Assembly: GCA_934168005.1 (NCBI GenBank)
Contig: CAKPMN010000010.1
Coordinates: 1 to 34,977, forward strand
Length of the DNA stretch: 34,977 nt
DNA from: an uncultured Bacilli bacterium
GTDB lineage: Bacteria; Bacillota_I; Bacilli_A; RF39; UBA660
Reading direction: 5' to 3'
In this document: piece after piece, positions 7,024-16,043 of the stretch
Numbering within the stretch: the stretch's first letter is position 1
How the letters are laid out: every line of letters begins with the position of its first letter
Notes under the pieces: generated by a model
What the model was told of the DNA's origin: nothing
Seen by the model: the letters and a program-made list of their open reading frames with translations, nothing else
Databases searched by the model: none
Made by a program: the position numbers and the translations under genes

Positions 7024-9133
7024 ATAATTTCTTATTTTTTTCGTTTGATATTACAAAATCAACTTGTTTTAATTCTTTATTAGCGCTTTTTAGAATAACT
7101 TCTACATTGTCTCCTAATCTGTAACCTCTTTTATTTTTTACTCCTCTTAAAGTAAATGTTGCTTCATCATATATATAGTGATCATCTGTTAAATCATCTA
7201 TATGTATTAATCCTTCAATTAAATTTGGTAATTCAACAAATAATCCAAAGTTTGTAACTGTTGAAATCATTCCTTTAAATGTTTCTCCTATATGTTTTTC
7301 CATATATTCAGCTATTTTCATATTTGTTACTTCTCTTTCACAATCTATGCTTGCTCTTTCTGTTTCAGATGAATGTAATGCTATTTCTTTTAGCTCTTTT
7401 TCTAAATAGTTAATTGTATCTAAATCCATTTTATGTTCAAATAGATACATTCTAATTAATCTATGTACTGTTGTATCAGGAAAACGTCTTATTGGTGAAG
7501 TAAAATGTGTATAACATTTACTTGCTAATCCGAAGTGTCCTATATTATTTGTATCATATATAGCTTTTTGCATACTTCTTAGCATTAGATTTGATAAAAC
7601 AGAGAATTCTTTTTTATCATTTAATACTTCTAGTATTCTTTGCATTTCTTTTGGAGTTAAGTTATTTAAATTTCCTTTTACTGTATATCCTAAAGTTGAT
7701 ACAAAATTTAAGAATTGTTTTATTTTTTCTTCACTAGGTTCTCCATGGACACGGTATATAAATGGTAAATCCATAAAATATATTGTTGATGCGACTGTTT
7801 CATTTGCAGCTATCATGAAGTCTTCTATTAATTTTTCTCCTACTCCACGTTTTTCTACTATGACATCTATTGCTTTACCTGATTCATCTACTACAACTGT
7901 TGGTTCATCAATATTAAAATCGATGTATCCTCTTTCTATCTTTTCTTTTCTTAAAATATTTGATAGTTCTTGCATCAATTTTAGGGTGTCTACAAAATCA
8001 CTATATCCTTCTGGGACAGTATTCTCTTCTAATATTTGATTTACACATTCATAAGTCATTTTTTTTCTTGATTTGATATAACTTTCAAATATTTCTGATG
8101 AAACTACTTTTCCTTTATTATCTATTTCCATCATACATGATTCTGTTAAACGTATTTCTCCTTCATTTAGTGAGCATATACCATTTGATAATTTATGTGG
8201 AAGCATTGGTATTACACGATCTGCTAGATAAACTGATGTACCCCTTTTTAGTGCTTCTTCGTACAATTTTGTATTTGGTTTTACATAATAGCTTACATCT
8301 GCTATATGAACACCTAATAGATAGTTCCCATTCTCTAGTTTTTCTATGCTTATGGCATCATCTATATCTTTTGTATGTGAACCATCTATTGTAAAGATTA
8401 TTTTATCAGTTAAATCTCTTCTACCTTTTAACTCTATTTCTTTTACTTCATTTGGAAGAGCATCTGCTTCTTTCATTACTTCATCAGGAAAAGTATCTGG
8501 AATCTGATATTTTAATACAATGGATAATATATCTATTCCTGGATCATTTTTATGTCCTAATATTCTTAGTACTTCTCCTTCAAATATTCCACGTCTTAAT
8601 GGACGAGTTATTTTTACTAATACTTTATGTCCATCCATTGCACCCATTGTCTTATCTTTTCTTATAATTATTTGAAGATTTATTTTTTCATCATCTAGTT
8701 TTACACAAGGAATCTTTTTATCATAATAGAATTCTCCAACTGCTTGTTTTAGATTTCTACTTACTATTTTTACTACTCTTCCTTCTAGACCTTTTTCTGT
8801 TTTTCCTGTTACTTCTACTATTACCTGATCATCGTGTATAGCACCATTTAAATTAGATGACGCAACAAAAACATCTTCATCTTCTTTTACGTCTATGAAA
8901 GCATATCCTTGTTTTTTACTTATTACTTTTCCTACCTTTAAATGGGAATTTTCAAAAAGCATAAAATTATCTTTATTTGTTTTATAAATTTCAAGAGAAT
9001 CTTCCATTTCATTTAAAGTTTTAAGTAGTTCTTTAAAGTCATCTATTCCTTCAATTTTAAGATTTTCACTTATATCGTGTACTGAAAGTGCAACTTTTTT
9101 TTCTTTTAATAGTTCTATGATTTTATCTTTCAT
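7007..9133 (-). CDS. rnr: Ribonuclease R
   Basis: This is a 708-residue 3'-5' exoribonuclease. The N-terminal winged helix spans residues 1-60, with cold-shock/OB domains from about 65 to 200. The RNB catalytic domain starts near 235 and has the Asp cluster in TIDGSHTKDIDDAI (Asp250, 256, 258, 259) and NGICSLNEGEIRLT. An S1 domain follows at about 620-700 (FKGMISTVTNFGLFVELPNLIEG). It degrades structured RNA and works with tmRNA/SmpB in clearing stalled messages, which fits the operon with smpB. The GGTGATG site precedes the ATG at 9131-9133. Length and motif order are normal. Confidence 0.96.
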   Translation of the reverse strand: MKDKIIELLKEKKVALSVHDISENLKIEGIDDFKELLKTLNEMEDSLEIYKTNKDNFMLFENSHLKVGKVISKKQGYAFIDVKEDEDVFVASSNLNGAIHDDQVIVEVTGKTEKGLEGRVVKIVSRNLKQAVGEFYYDKKIPCVKLDDEKINLQIIIRKDKTMGAMDGHKVLVKITRPLRRGIFEGEVLRILGHKNDPGIDILSIVLKYQIPDTFPDEVMKEADALPNEVKEIELKGRRDLTDKIIFTIDGSHTKDIDDAISIEKLENGNYLLGVHIADVSYYVKPNTKLYEEALKRGTSVYLADRVIPMLPHKLSNGICSLNEGEIRLTESCMMEIDNKGKVVSSEIFESYIKSRKKMTYECVNQILEENTVPEGYSDFVDTLKLMQELSNILRKEKIERGYIDFNIDEPTVVVDESGKAIDVIVEKRGVGEKLIEDFMIAANETVASTIYFMDLPFIYRVHGEPSEEKIKQFLNFVSTLGYTVKGNLNNLTPKEMQRILEVLNDKKEFSVLSNLMLRSMQKAIYDTNNIGHFGLASKCYTHFTSPIRRFPDTTVHRLIRMYLFEHKMDLDTINYLEKELKEIALHSSETERASIDCEREVTNMKIAEYMEKHIGETFKGMISTVTNFGLFVELPNLIEGLIHIDDLTDDHYIYDEATFTLRGVKNKRGYRLGDNVEVILKSANKELKQVDFVISNEKNKKLYAKNK

Positions 9134-9222
9134 ATCATCACCATTTTAATTATAAATCAAATTGTGAAAAAAAGATAGTTTTAGGTTTAAGATTGTTTGT
9201 TTTTTTTATATTTAAATCATGT

Positions 9223-9249
9223 TATAATGTTTTTTAAGGAAGTGATATC
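9223..9249 (+). promoter_or_regulatory. mgtE -10 element and ribosome site (short leader)
   Basis: A TATAAT at 9223-9228 lies 21 nt before the mgtE ATG, with AAGGAAGTG at 9237-9245. No good -35 is visible (a T-rich run sits at the right place). The leader would be only about 15 nt, too short for an M-box magnesium riboswitch. Confidence 0.45.
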
Positions 9250-10578
9250 ATGGATTTAAAAAAATTATTAGAAGAAAAAAAATATACTGAACTTAAAAAT
9301 ATTTTAACTAATATGAATGAATATGATATTGCCTCGCTTATTGAAGAATTACCTAATGATGACTTAATTAAAGTTTTTCGCTTACTTAATAAAGATATGG
9401 CTACAGACGTATTTGTCAATTTAGAAAATGATGTTCAAACTAAACTTATATCATCTTTAACTAAAAGTGAAGCTAAAGATATTATTGAAGATATGTATAC
9501 TGATGATGCAGTTGATTTGCTAGAAGAAATGCCTGCTATTATGGTTAATTCATTACTTTCTAATGTTGATAAAAATACTAGAAATGACATTAATGTATTA
9601 CTTAAATATCCTGTTAATAGTGCTGGATCTTTAATGGCTATTGAATATATTCATTTAAAAAAAGGACTAACTATTCGTGAATCTATTGAAAGAATTCGTA
9701 ACCAAAAAGATGATTTTGTTTCTTATGATGCTTGTTTTGTTACTGATTCTAAAAGAAAACTTTTAGGTTTTGTATCTATTAAGAATTTACTTATAAATGA
9801 CCCTGATAACTTAATTGATGATGTAATGGAAAAGTGTGAACATGTTGTAAATACTTTGGTTGATCAGGAAGTTGTTGCAAAGATATTTCAAGATTATGAC
9901 TATTCTACACTACCTGTTGTTGATATGGAAGATAGACTTGTCGGTGTTATTACAATCGATGATATTGTCGATATTCTAGAAGAAGAAGCTACAGAAGACA
10001 TCGAAAAAATGGCTGCTATTGTTCCTAGTGTTAAACCTTATGACAAAACTAGTGTTTTTGAGACTTTTAAAGCTAGAATTCCTTGGCTTTTACTACTTAT
10101 GATAAGTGCTACTTTTACTGGTAAAATTATTCAAAATTTTGAAAATCAACTTGCTAGTTACACTATTCTTACTGCTTTTATACCTATGCTTATGGATACT
10201 GGTGGTAATGCTGGAGGGCAAGCTAGTGTCAGTATAATTCGTGCTTTATCTTTAAATGATATTGAGTTTGGCGATATATTTAAGGTTATGTTTAAAGAAT
10301 CTAGAGTTGCTTTACTTTGTGCTATCACTTTAGGAGTTTGTAATTTCTTTAAGATGTTACTAATTGATAATGTTTCTTGTATGATTGCCTTAGTTGTTTG
10401 TATTACTTTAGTTTTTACAATTGTTTTAGCTAAATTAATTGGTTGTACGCTTCCTATGATTGCTAAAAAAATAGGTTTTGACCCAGCTGTTATGGCCAGT
10501 CCTTTTATAACTACTATCGTTGATGCTTGTAGTCTAATTATTTATTTTAATATAGCTTCCATTCTTCTTGGATTTTAA
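9250..10578 (+). CDS. mgtE: Magnesium transporter MgtE
   Basis: This 442-residue protein imports Mg2+ across the membrane. The cytoplasmic MgtE N domain spans about 1-125 (ELPNDDLIKVFRLL, DDAVDLLEEMP). Two CBS domains follow (about 130-250; PVNSAGSLM at the start, VGVITIDDIVDILEEEATEDI at the end). A connecting helix leads to five membrane segments (about 272-442). The pore signature MDTGGNAGGQ is at residues 315-324. The CBS/N domains close the pore when Mg2+ is high in the homologues studied. It is transcribed alone, divergently from rnr, and ends in a terminator shared with gpmI. Length and motifs are normal. Confidence 0.95.
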   Translation: MDLKKLLEEKKYTELKNILTNMNEYDIASLIEELPNDDLIKVFRLLNKDMATDVFVNLENDVQTKLISSLTKSEAKDIIEDMYTDDAVDLLEEMPAIMVNSLLSNVDKNTRNDINVLLKYPVNSAGSLMAIEYIHLKKGLTIRESIERIRNQKDDFVSYDACFVTDSKRKLLGFVSIKNLLINDPDNLIDDVMEKCEHVVNTLVDQEVVAKIFQDYDYSTLPVVDMEDRLVGVITIDDIVDILEEEATEDIEKMAAIVPSVKPYDKTSVFETFKARIPWLLLLMISATFTGKIIQNFENQLASYTILTAFIPMLMDTGGNAGGQASVSIIRALSLNDIEFGDIFKVMFKESRVALLCAITLGVCNFFKMLLIDNVSCMIALVVCITLVFTIVLAKLIGCTLPMIAKKIGFDPAVMASPFITTIVDACSLIIYFNIASILLGF

Positions 10579-10609
10579 AAAAAATAAAAGTTTAAACTTT
10601 TATTTTTTT
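10577..10609. terminator. Bidirectional terminator between mgtE and gpmI
   Basis: This near-perfect AT palindrome (A-rich arm ending AAAAGTTT, then AAACTTTT and a T run) lies between the convergent genes and overlaps both stop codons. Each strand supplies its own T tract. Confidence 0.75.
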
Positions 10610-12117
10610 ATTAGGCTTACACCTGTCATCTCTTTTGGAATAGGTAGATTTATTAAATCTAACATTGTTGGGGCTATATCCGCTAACTTTCCATTATTTA
10701 ATTCTATATTATTTCTTGTTACTATGAAAAATACTGGGGAAGTTGTATGTGATGTTACTGGCTTTTTTTCTTTATCCCACATAATATCACAATTACCATG
10801 ATCTGCTGTTACAATTAAAGTTCCATCTAATTCTTCTACTTTTTCATAAATTTTCTTTAAACATTTATCCATATGTTCTACGGCCTGTTTTGCTGCCTCG
10901 TAGTTTCCTGTATGTCCTACCATATCTCCATTTGCTAAATTCATTACTGTTACATCATAATTTTCTACTTCTTTTAGGAAATTGTCAGTAACTTCATATA
11001 CACTCATTTCTGGTTTTAAGTCATATGTTGCAACTTTAGGAGATGGAATAATTATTTTTTTCATATCTGGGTATTCTATTTCTTTTCCCCCATCGAAGAA
11101 GAATGTTACATGTGCATATTTTTCTGTTTCTGCTATTCTGAACTGACTTAGGCCATTGTTATGTAGATAATCTACTAAAATGTTTTTTAAATCTAAATCG
11201 TTAAATGCATGTTTTGACTTAACAGTTTCTGTTACTGGAAACATTGTTAATGTTTTTAAATTATTATAACTTATTACTTTTAAATCCTTTTCTTCTGCTT
11301 TGCTTCTATATTCATCTGGATTTGAAAATAAAGTAAATAATTCTCTTAATCTATCTTTTCTAAAATTAAATGTTATTATAGCGTCATTATCTCTTATAGG
11401 AGTATTATTTATTATTCCTGGTATAACAAATTCATCATATATACCTTTGTTATAGTTTTCCTCAATTAATTCGTTATATGTGTTATATATCTTTCCTTTT
11501 CCATAACACATTGCATCATACGCTAATTTAAGTCTATCAAAGTTATTATCTCTATCCATCGAATAATATCTTCCTGATATTGTAGCTATTTTGCCTATTT
11601 TCAATTCTTTTAATTTATTATTTAATTCATTTAAGTATTTTAATGCGCTTTTTTCATATGTATCTCTTCCATCTAAAAATGGATGTATATATATATTTTC
11701 AACATTGTTTTTTTTACACATATCTAATATTCCAAATAAATGATTAATATGTGAATGTACTCCTCCATCTGACAATAGTCCCATAATATGAAGGTTTGAA
11801 TTATTCTTTTTTACGTGTTCTAGGACTTCTAATATTTCTTTATTTTCTAGTATTTGATTACCATCTATTGATCTAGTTATTGCATCTAGTGGTTGTAATG
11901 CTACTCTACCTGAACCTATATTCATATGTCCTACTTCACTTGTACCCATTTGTCCTTCTGGAAGTCCTACTGCTTTTCCACTTGCTTCTAGTAATGAGTG
12001 TGGGTATTTATTTAGCAACATATCTATTGTTGGTTTATTTGCATTCAAAAATGCATTTCCATCGCTTTCTTTTCTTATTCCACATCCGTCTAATATACAT
12101 AATACTAATGGTTTCAT
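10600..12117 (-). CDS. gpmI: 2,3-bisphosphoglycerate-independent phosphoglycerate mutase
   Basis: This 505-residue enzyme interconverts 3- and 2-phosphoglycerate using two Mn2+ ions and a phosphoserine intermediate. It has the N-terminal ILDGCGIR (Asp10), the catalytic Ser60 in GQMGTSEVGHMNIGSGR, HSHINHLF-type and FLDGRDT motifs, and the C-terminal ADHGNCDIMWD with its metal ligands. The start has GGAGG upstream. It forms its own transcription unit, with a candidate promoter at 12145-12172, separate from the pgk-tpiA operon. Length is normal. Confidence 0.96.
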   Translation of the reverse strand: MKPLVLCILDGCGIRKESDGNAFLNANKPTIDMLLNKYPHSLLEASGKAVGLPEGQMGTSEVGHMNIGSGRVALQPLDAITRSIDGNQILENKEILEVLEHVKKNNSNLHIMGLLSDGGVHSHINHLFGILDMCKKNNVENIYIHPFLDGRDTYEKSALKYLNELNNKLKELKIGKIATISGRYYSMDRDNNFDRLKLAYDAMCYGKGKIYNTYNELIEENYNKGIYDEFVIPGIINNTPIRDNDAIITFNFRKDRLRELFTLFSNPDEYRSKAEEKDLKVISYNNLKTLTMFPVTETVKSKHAFNDLDLKNILVDYLHNNGLSQFRIAETEKYAHVTFFFDGGKEIEYPDMKKIIIPSPKVATYDLKPEMSVYEVTDNFLKEVENYDVTVMNLANGDMVGHTGNYEAAKQAVEHMDKCLKKIYEKVEELDGTLIVTADHGNCDIMWDKEKKPVTSHTTSPVFFIVTRNNIELNNGKLADIAPTMLDLINLPIPKEMTGVSLIKK

Positions 12118-12144
12118 ATATACCTCCTACCCTTTAATAATTAT

Positions 12145-12172
12145 ATTTTATCACAAAATTACGTATTTTAAA
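12145..12172 (-). promoter_or_regulatory. Candidate gpmI promoter
   Basis: The -35 TTTAAA (12167-12172) and the -10 TAAAAT (12145-12150) are separated by 16 nt. They follow the spo0A terminator and lie about 28 nt before the gpmI ATG. The boxes are imperfect but well placed. Confidence 0.45.
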
Positions 12173-12175
12173 CAT

Positions 12176-12200
12176 ATAAAAAGAGTGTTTCTACACTCTT
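12176..12200 (-). terminator. spo0A terminator
   Basis: The perfect 8-bp arms at 12181-12188 and 12193-12200 have a 4-nt loop, followed on the minus strand by a T run. The spo0A TAG lies in the stem and loop. Confidence 0.8.
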
Positions 12201-12952
12201 AATGTTTCTAATTTTAATTTATCTGCAATTGTAACTATAAACTCTGAATTAGTAGGTTTTGCTCTATCTATATCAACTGAGTTTCCAAAAATATCTTCCA
12301 TTAAATCCCATGATCCTCTATTCCAACTAACCTCTATAGCATGTCTTATTGCTCTTTCAACTCTTGATACTGTTGTATCAAACTTTGATGCTAGTTCGGG
12401 ATATAATTCTTTTGTAATTCCACCTACTGTTTCTGGTTTATTGTAGACAATACCAATTCCTTCTCTAATATATTGGTAACCTTTTATATGTGATGGTATA
12501 CCTAAATCATGTAAAATCTTGGTAATTGCTATTTGAAGATTACCATATTTTAAATCATAGCTTTCATGTTTTTTATCATCTTTTGATACGACATTTATTA
12601 TTTTTTGTTCTAAATCTGGCAACTCAAATGGTTTTAAAATGAAATAGCTAGCTAATGATTCTGAAACATCTCTTATTATTTTAGGATCATTATAACTTGT
12701 TAAAACTATAACATTTTTATTTATTCCTTTTTCGTTTAGCTTTTCTAAAACATACATTCCATCTTTTTTTGGCATTATTAAGTCTAGAAGAATCAAATCG
12801 TATTCTTTTTGACGTTCTTCTGCTAGTTTAATTCCTTCTTCTCCATCAAAAGCTTTTAAAACTATACTAACATTACTACTATTACTTCTAAAATACTCAC
12901 TAACCATGTCGATTAAACTTACGTTATCATCGATCATAAGTACTTTAATCAT
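12191..12952 (-). CDS. spo0A: Sporulation master regulator Spo0A
   Basis: This is a 253-residue response regulator. The receiver domain (1-120) has acidic residues Asp8/Asp9, the phospho-acceptor Asp57 in LLDLIMP, Thr85 and Lys107. The C-terminal Spo0A DNA-binding domain (about 145-250) contains LGIPSHIKGYQYIREGI and the recognition helix VERAIRHAIEVSWNRG, which are specific to Spo0A and not to other OmpR/NarL regulators. It controls entry into sporulation by binding 0A boxes. It is monocistronic, with its own terminator and a TATAAT upstream, and a likely 0A box suggests autoregulation. Together with sigK this argues for sporulation potential. Confidence 0.96.
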   Translation of the reverse strand: MIKVLMIDDNVSLIDMVSEYFRSNSSNVSIVLKAFDGEEGIKLAEERQKEYDLILLDLIMPKKDGMYVLEKLNEKGINKNVIVLTSYNDPKIIRDVSESLASYFILKPFELPDLEQKIINVVSKDDKKHESYDLKYGNLQIAITKILHDLGIPSHIKGYQYIREGIGIVYNKPETVGGITKELYPELASKFDTTVSRVERAIRHAIEVSWNRGSWDLMEDIFGNSVDIDRAKPTNSEFIVTIADKLKLETLRV

Positions 12953-12989
12953 AATTATCTCCTTCCTGTAGTACTGCTATGATAGAAAC

Positions 12990-13035
12990 ATTATACAACA
13001 TATTTTTTTAGTTTACTAGACTATTTTTTGTCGAT
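12990..13035 (-). promoter_or_regulatory. spo0A upstream region: -10 box and candidate 0A box
   Basis: A TATAAT lies at 12990-12995, about 37 nt before the start codon, without a good SigA -35. At 13027-13035 the plus strand reads TTTGTCGAT, matching the core TGTCGA of the known Spo0A box (TGTCGAA). It sits about 30 nt upstream of the -10, near the usual activator position. This fits autoregulation, as known in Bacillus, but is a single imperfect site. Confidence 0.45.
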
Positions 13036-13040
13036 TTTTG

Positions 13041-13070
13041 AAAAAAAAGAATAGATTTATTCATCTACTC
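13041..13070 (-). terminator. tpiA terminator
   Basis: Arms 13063-13070 and 13049-13056 pair over 8 positions (one G-T), with a 6-nt loop and eight T on the minus strand. The stem overlaps the last tpiA codons. It ends the pgk-tpiA operon before spo0A. Confidence 0.8.
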
Positions 13071-13788
13071 TTTTTACCTCATTTATTATATTTATGAACT
13101 CTAAAGCATTGCATGAGGCATTTCCTATTAAATATCCATCTATTTCTTCGATTGTATTTAAACTTTTAATATTTTTTTCACTTACACTTCCACCGTATAA
13201 CACTTTTATGTCTTGACCATTTTTCATATCTTTTATGAAATTTTTAATAAATTTAGATATCTTTATTATTTCTCTTTTTGAAGGGGTTTTACCTGTTCCT
13301 ATTGCCCATACAGGTTCATATGCGATTACAATATTTTTTAAATCATTTATACCTTTAAGTGCTGTATAAATTTCTCTTTTTATTACTTCTTCTGTTTCCA
13401 TCATATTTTTTTCTTCTAATGTTTCACCAACGCATAGTACTATACCCATATCTTCTTCTAATGCTGCCTTGATTTTTTTATTTATTATTTGGTTTGTTTC
13501 TTTAGCATTTTTTCTTCTTTCAGAATGTCCTACTAGGGTGTACTTAACTTTCATACTTTTAGCTTGTGATGGAAGTATTTCTCCTGTATATGCTCCTTCA
13601 TTTGACTCATATATATTTTGAAGTCCTAGTTTTACATTTAATCTTTTGAAATATGGCAAATAAATTGCACTTGGAAGTAATATTACTGCTTTGTAGTCTA
13701 TATTGCCTCTTATTTTTCTTATATAATCTCTTACCTCTTCATAATTCATTTTAGTTTTCATGTTTCCTATAATAATTTTCTTTGCCAT
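13057..13788 (-). CDS. tpiA: Triosephosphate isomerase
   Basis: This 243-residue enzyme interconverts dihydroxyacetone phosphate and glyceraldehyde 3-phosphate. Catalytic residues are Lys11 (GNMK), His88 (VGHSERR) and Glu158 (AYEPVWAIGTGK). The active-site loop 6 and YGGSV (198-202) are intact. Two deviations are seen: the usual GNWKMN reads GNMKTK, and the late GGASL reads GNASC. I start at the second ATG (13786-13788) because GAGG lies 7 nt before it; the ATG at 13792 is too close to that site. It is last in the operon pgk / flippase-like / glycosyltransferase / tpiA. Confidence 0.95.
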   Translation of the reverse strand: MAKKIIIGNMKTKMNYEEVRDYIRKIRGNIDYKAVILLPSAIYLPYFKRLNVKLGLQNIYESNEGAYTGEILPSQAKSMKVKYTLVGHSERRKNAKETNQIINKKIKAALEEDMGIVLCVGETLEEKNMMETEEVIKREIYTALKGINDLKNIVIAYEPVWAIGTGKTPSKREIIKISKFIKNFIKDMKNGQDIKVLYGGSVSEKNIKSLNTIEEIDGYLIGNASCNALEFINIINEVKRVDE

Positions 13789-13798
13789 ATTCATACCT

Positions 13799-15028
13799 CT
13801 ATTTCTTCTTTTTAGTTAATTTATTTTTTATTCTTGTAGTTAATTTCGGTTTAACTTCTGTATTTTTTAAAACTTCATTATAAACACTTGATATGTCTAA
13901 AGCATAATGTTCAAGTGAATGTTTTTCTGCTGTGAATCTTGCTTGTTTACTTAATTCTTCGACTTTTTTTGGATCATTTATTAATTCATCAACTATTTTT
14001 ATATATTCTTGTTTTGTTTCAAATACTCTTCCATTTATATTATCTTCTACAACATCTAGGAAAGCATCATCTTTATAGCATATAACTGGTACTGATGCAG
14101 ACATAGCTTCTATTACTGTAAGCCCTTGAGTTTCTGTTTTTGATGCGGTTACAAAGATATTAGCTAATTGATAATATTTTGGTATTTCTTCCCAAGGTAT
14201 AGCATTTGTAAATATAATATTATTTTCTAGTTTTTTATTAACTGTCCATTCTATAAATTTTTCATAATCAGGTCCTGATCCTACTATTAACAATTTGGCG
14301 TGTTTATGCTTTCTTATTATTTCAACTTGTGATTCTAATAAAAACTCAATATTTTTCTCTTCTGCTAATCTTCCAACAAACATAATTACAAAGTCATCTT
14401 TTGTTAATTTTAATTCTTTTCTTATTGAATCAATTTCTTCTTTTTTGAAGTTTTCTTTATAAAATCTTGATACTTCCATACCTGTTGGAACTATTCTTAT
14501 ATCTTTTTCTATATTATATTTTTCTTTAAATAATCTATAAGTTTTTTTACTTGGAACTATTAATTGTTTAGCTGTTTTATCACAGTAAAACATTGTTAAG
14601 TATTCAACTATTTTTTTACTTGATCTATCAAAGTGTCCTTTTGTTATGTAGTGAACATAGTCTTCATACATGGTGTGATATGTATGTACAAGTGGAATAT
14701 CAAGTTGTTTAGCTATTATTCTAGCAAATGTACCTATTCCAAATTCTGTATGTGAATGTATTATATCTAGATTCCAGCTTTTGATTTTATTAATTGCTCT
14801 TAATGGATATATTCCTGTTAATCTATAGTCATATATTCCAATTGGAATTCCTGGAATTCTTATGACTCTTTCATCGTTTTCAAACTTATAGGACATATTT
14901 TCTGGATTAACAGTGACAATAAATACTTCATGTCCTTGTTCTCTTAGTGCTTTTTCTAGATTTACAATACTTGTTGATACTCCATTAATAAATGGAGGAT
15001 ATGTATCTGTAAAAATGCCTATTCTCAT
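13799..15028 (-). CDS. GT4-family glycosyltransferase, probable diacylglycerol glucosyltransferase type
   Basis: This is a 409-residue GT-B enzyme. The N-terminal acceptor domain starts with IGIFTDTYPPFINGVSTS (3-20) and has HSHTEFG and HTYHTMYEDYVHY. The C-terminal donor domain has the FVGRLAEEKN motif and the EX7E pair Glu299/Glu307 in KTETQGLTVIEAM. The N-terminal pattern is like the 1,2-diacylglycerol 3-glucosyltransferases of Firmicutes and Mollicutes, so membrane glycolipid synthesis is likely; the donor and acceptor are inferred. The basic C-terminal tail (KLTTRIKNKLTKKKK) could bind the membrane. It starts 1 nt after the flippase-like gene, so the two probably act together. Confidence 0.88.
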   Translation of the reverse strand: MRIGIFTDTYPPFINGVSTSIVNLEKALREQGHEVFIVTVNPENMSYKFENDERVIRIPGIPIGIYDYRLTGIYPLRAINKIKSWNLDIIHSHTEFGIGTFARIIAKQLDIPLVHTYHTMYEDYVHYITKGHFDRSSKKIVEYLTMFYCDKTAKQLIVPSKKTYRLFKEKYNIEKDIRIVPTGMEVSRFYKENFKKEEIDSIRKELKLTKDDFVIMFVGRLAEEKNIEFLLESQVEIIRKHKHAKLLIVGSGPDYEKFIEWTVNKKLENNIIFTNAIPWEEIPKYYQLANIFVTASKTETQGLTVIEAMSASVPVICYKDDAFLDVVEDNINGRVFETKQEYIKIVDELINDPKKVEELSKQARFTAEKHSLEHYALDISSVYNEVLKNTEVKPKLTTRIKNKLTKKKK

Positions 15029-15029
15029 A

Positions 15030-16043
15030 TTAACTGTCCTTTCTTTTTATAAATAAAGTGATAGCTCCTACAATCATTCCAAAATAGTAAGTAATAGCTC
15101 TCCATAAAAGCATTATTGCATTTAGTACTGGTCCTGTTATAAAATTTGAGAAAAATACAATAAATGCGTATTCTAATCCACCTGTTCCTCCTGGTATTGG
15201 TACAAAAGATCCCACCATCATTACGTATGCTGATGCGATTAATGTTTCATATACATTTATACTTGTATAATCTCCTGCTCCATATAATAAAATTAATGGT
15301 ATTAAGTAAAGTGATAGTAAGGCTAAAAAATTACACAATATCATGTTTATAAAATTAGCTTTATCTTTTATAAGCATTTTAGCTCCTTCATTAAAATCAC
15401 TTATATATTTTTCAAATTTTTCTATTGTTTTTTCTTTATTTTTTACTATTCTTATTTTATTTAAAAGTTTTATTATAAAGTTTATTATTTTTTTATTTAA
15501 TTTTTTAGAGAAACTTATTATAAATAAAATTATTATTACAAATAGATTGCATAAGAATCCTAAAGTTACTAAATATTTTAAAAAACTGTTACTTGGAAAA
15601 ATATGCATAAAATAATTGCATACTACAGCTATTACGCCAAGTAAGACTAAGGCTATTTGATAAACTATGAAATTTTGTATTGATACATTTGTTGCATCTG
15701 ATATTTTTAGTTTACTTCTTTTTAGTGAATATATTTCATATGGTTGCCCACCACTTGAAAATGGTGTTATAGCGTGGAAAAAATTAGTTTCTAAAACTAA
15801 TCTTACTGCATCTTTAAATGTGTACGTGCTTTTAAATTTTGAGACTATTTTCTGCATTACTACTGCTTTTAATAACCAATATAAAATTATTAGTAAGAAA
15901 GCAAATAATAGGTATATTTTATTTATCGAAACTATTTGTTTTATTATTTCTTCGTAGTTATCTTTTAAAGATAAGTATAATACCAATATTGTCGCTAAAA
16001 CCACTATTATAAAAGTTAATGTATTTTTTAGTACTTTATTCAT
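15030..16043 (-). CDS. Flippase-like membrane protein (LPG synthase TM / UPF0104 family)
   Basis: This 337-residue protein has about eight hydrophobic segments and the family signatures TPFSSGGQPYE (93-103) and VPIPGGTGGLEYAF (281-294). It has the membrane domain seen in MprF/AglD-type proteins but no aminoacyl-transfer domain. Relatives are thought to flip lipids or lipid-linked sugars; the substrate here is not readable. Its start overlaps the end of pgk by 8 nt, and its stop is 1 nt from the glycosyltransferase start. It may present or flip the glycolipid made by that enzyme. Confidence 0.85.
   Translation of the reverse strand: MNKVLKNTLTFIIVVLATILVLYLSLKDNYEEIIKQIVSINKIYLLFAFLLIILYWLLKAVVMQKIVSKFKSTYTFKDAVRLVLETNFFHAITPFSSGGQPYEIYSLKRSKLKISDATNVSIQNFIVYQIALVLLGVIAVVCNYFMHIFPSNSFLKYLVTLGFLCNLFVIIILFIISFSKKLNKKIINFIIKLLNKIRIVKNKEKTIEKFEKYISDFNEGAKMLIKDKANFINMILCNFLALLSLYLIPLILLYGAGDYTSINVYETLIASAYVMMVGSFVPIPGGTGGLEYAFIVFFSNFITGPVLNAIMLLWRAITYYFGMIVGAITLFIKRKDS

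Noticed and set aside
9134..9249. Magnesium riboswitch (M-box) before mgtE
   Set aside because: The -10 box lies only 21 nt before the start codon, leaving no room for a riboswitch leader.
10568..10801. Plus-strand reading frame after mgtE
   Set aside because: It is antisense to gpmI, whose conserved motifs are on the other strand, and it runs through a terminator.
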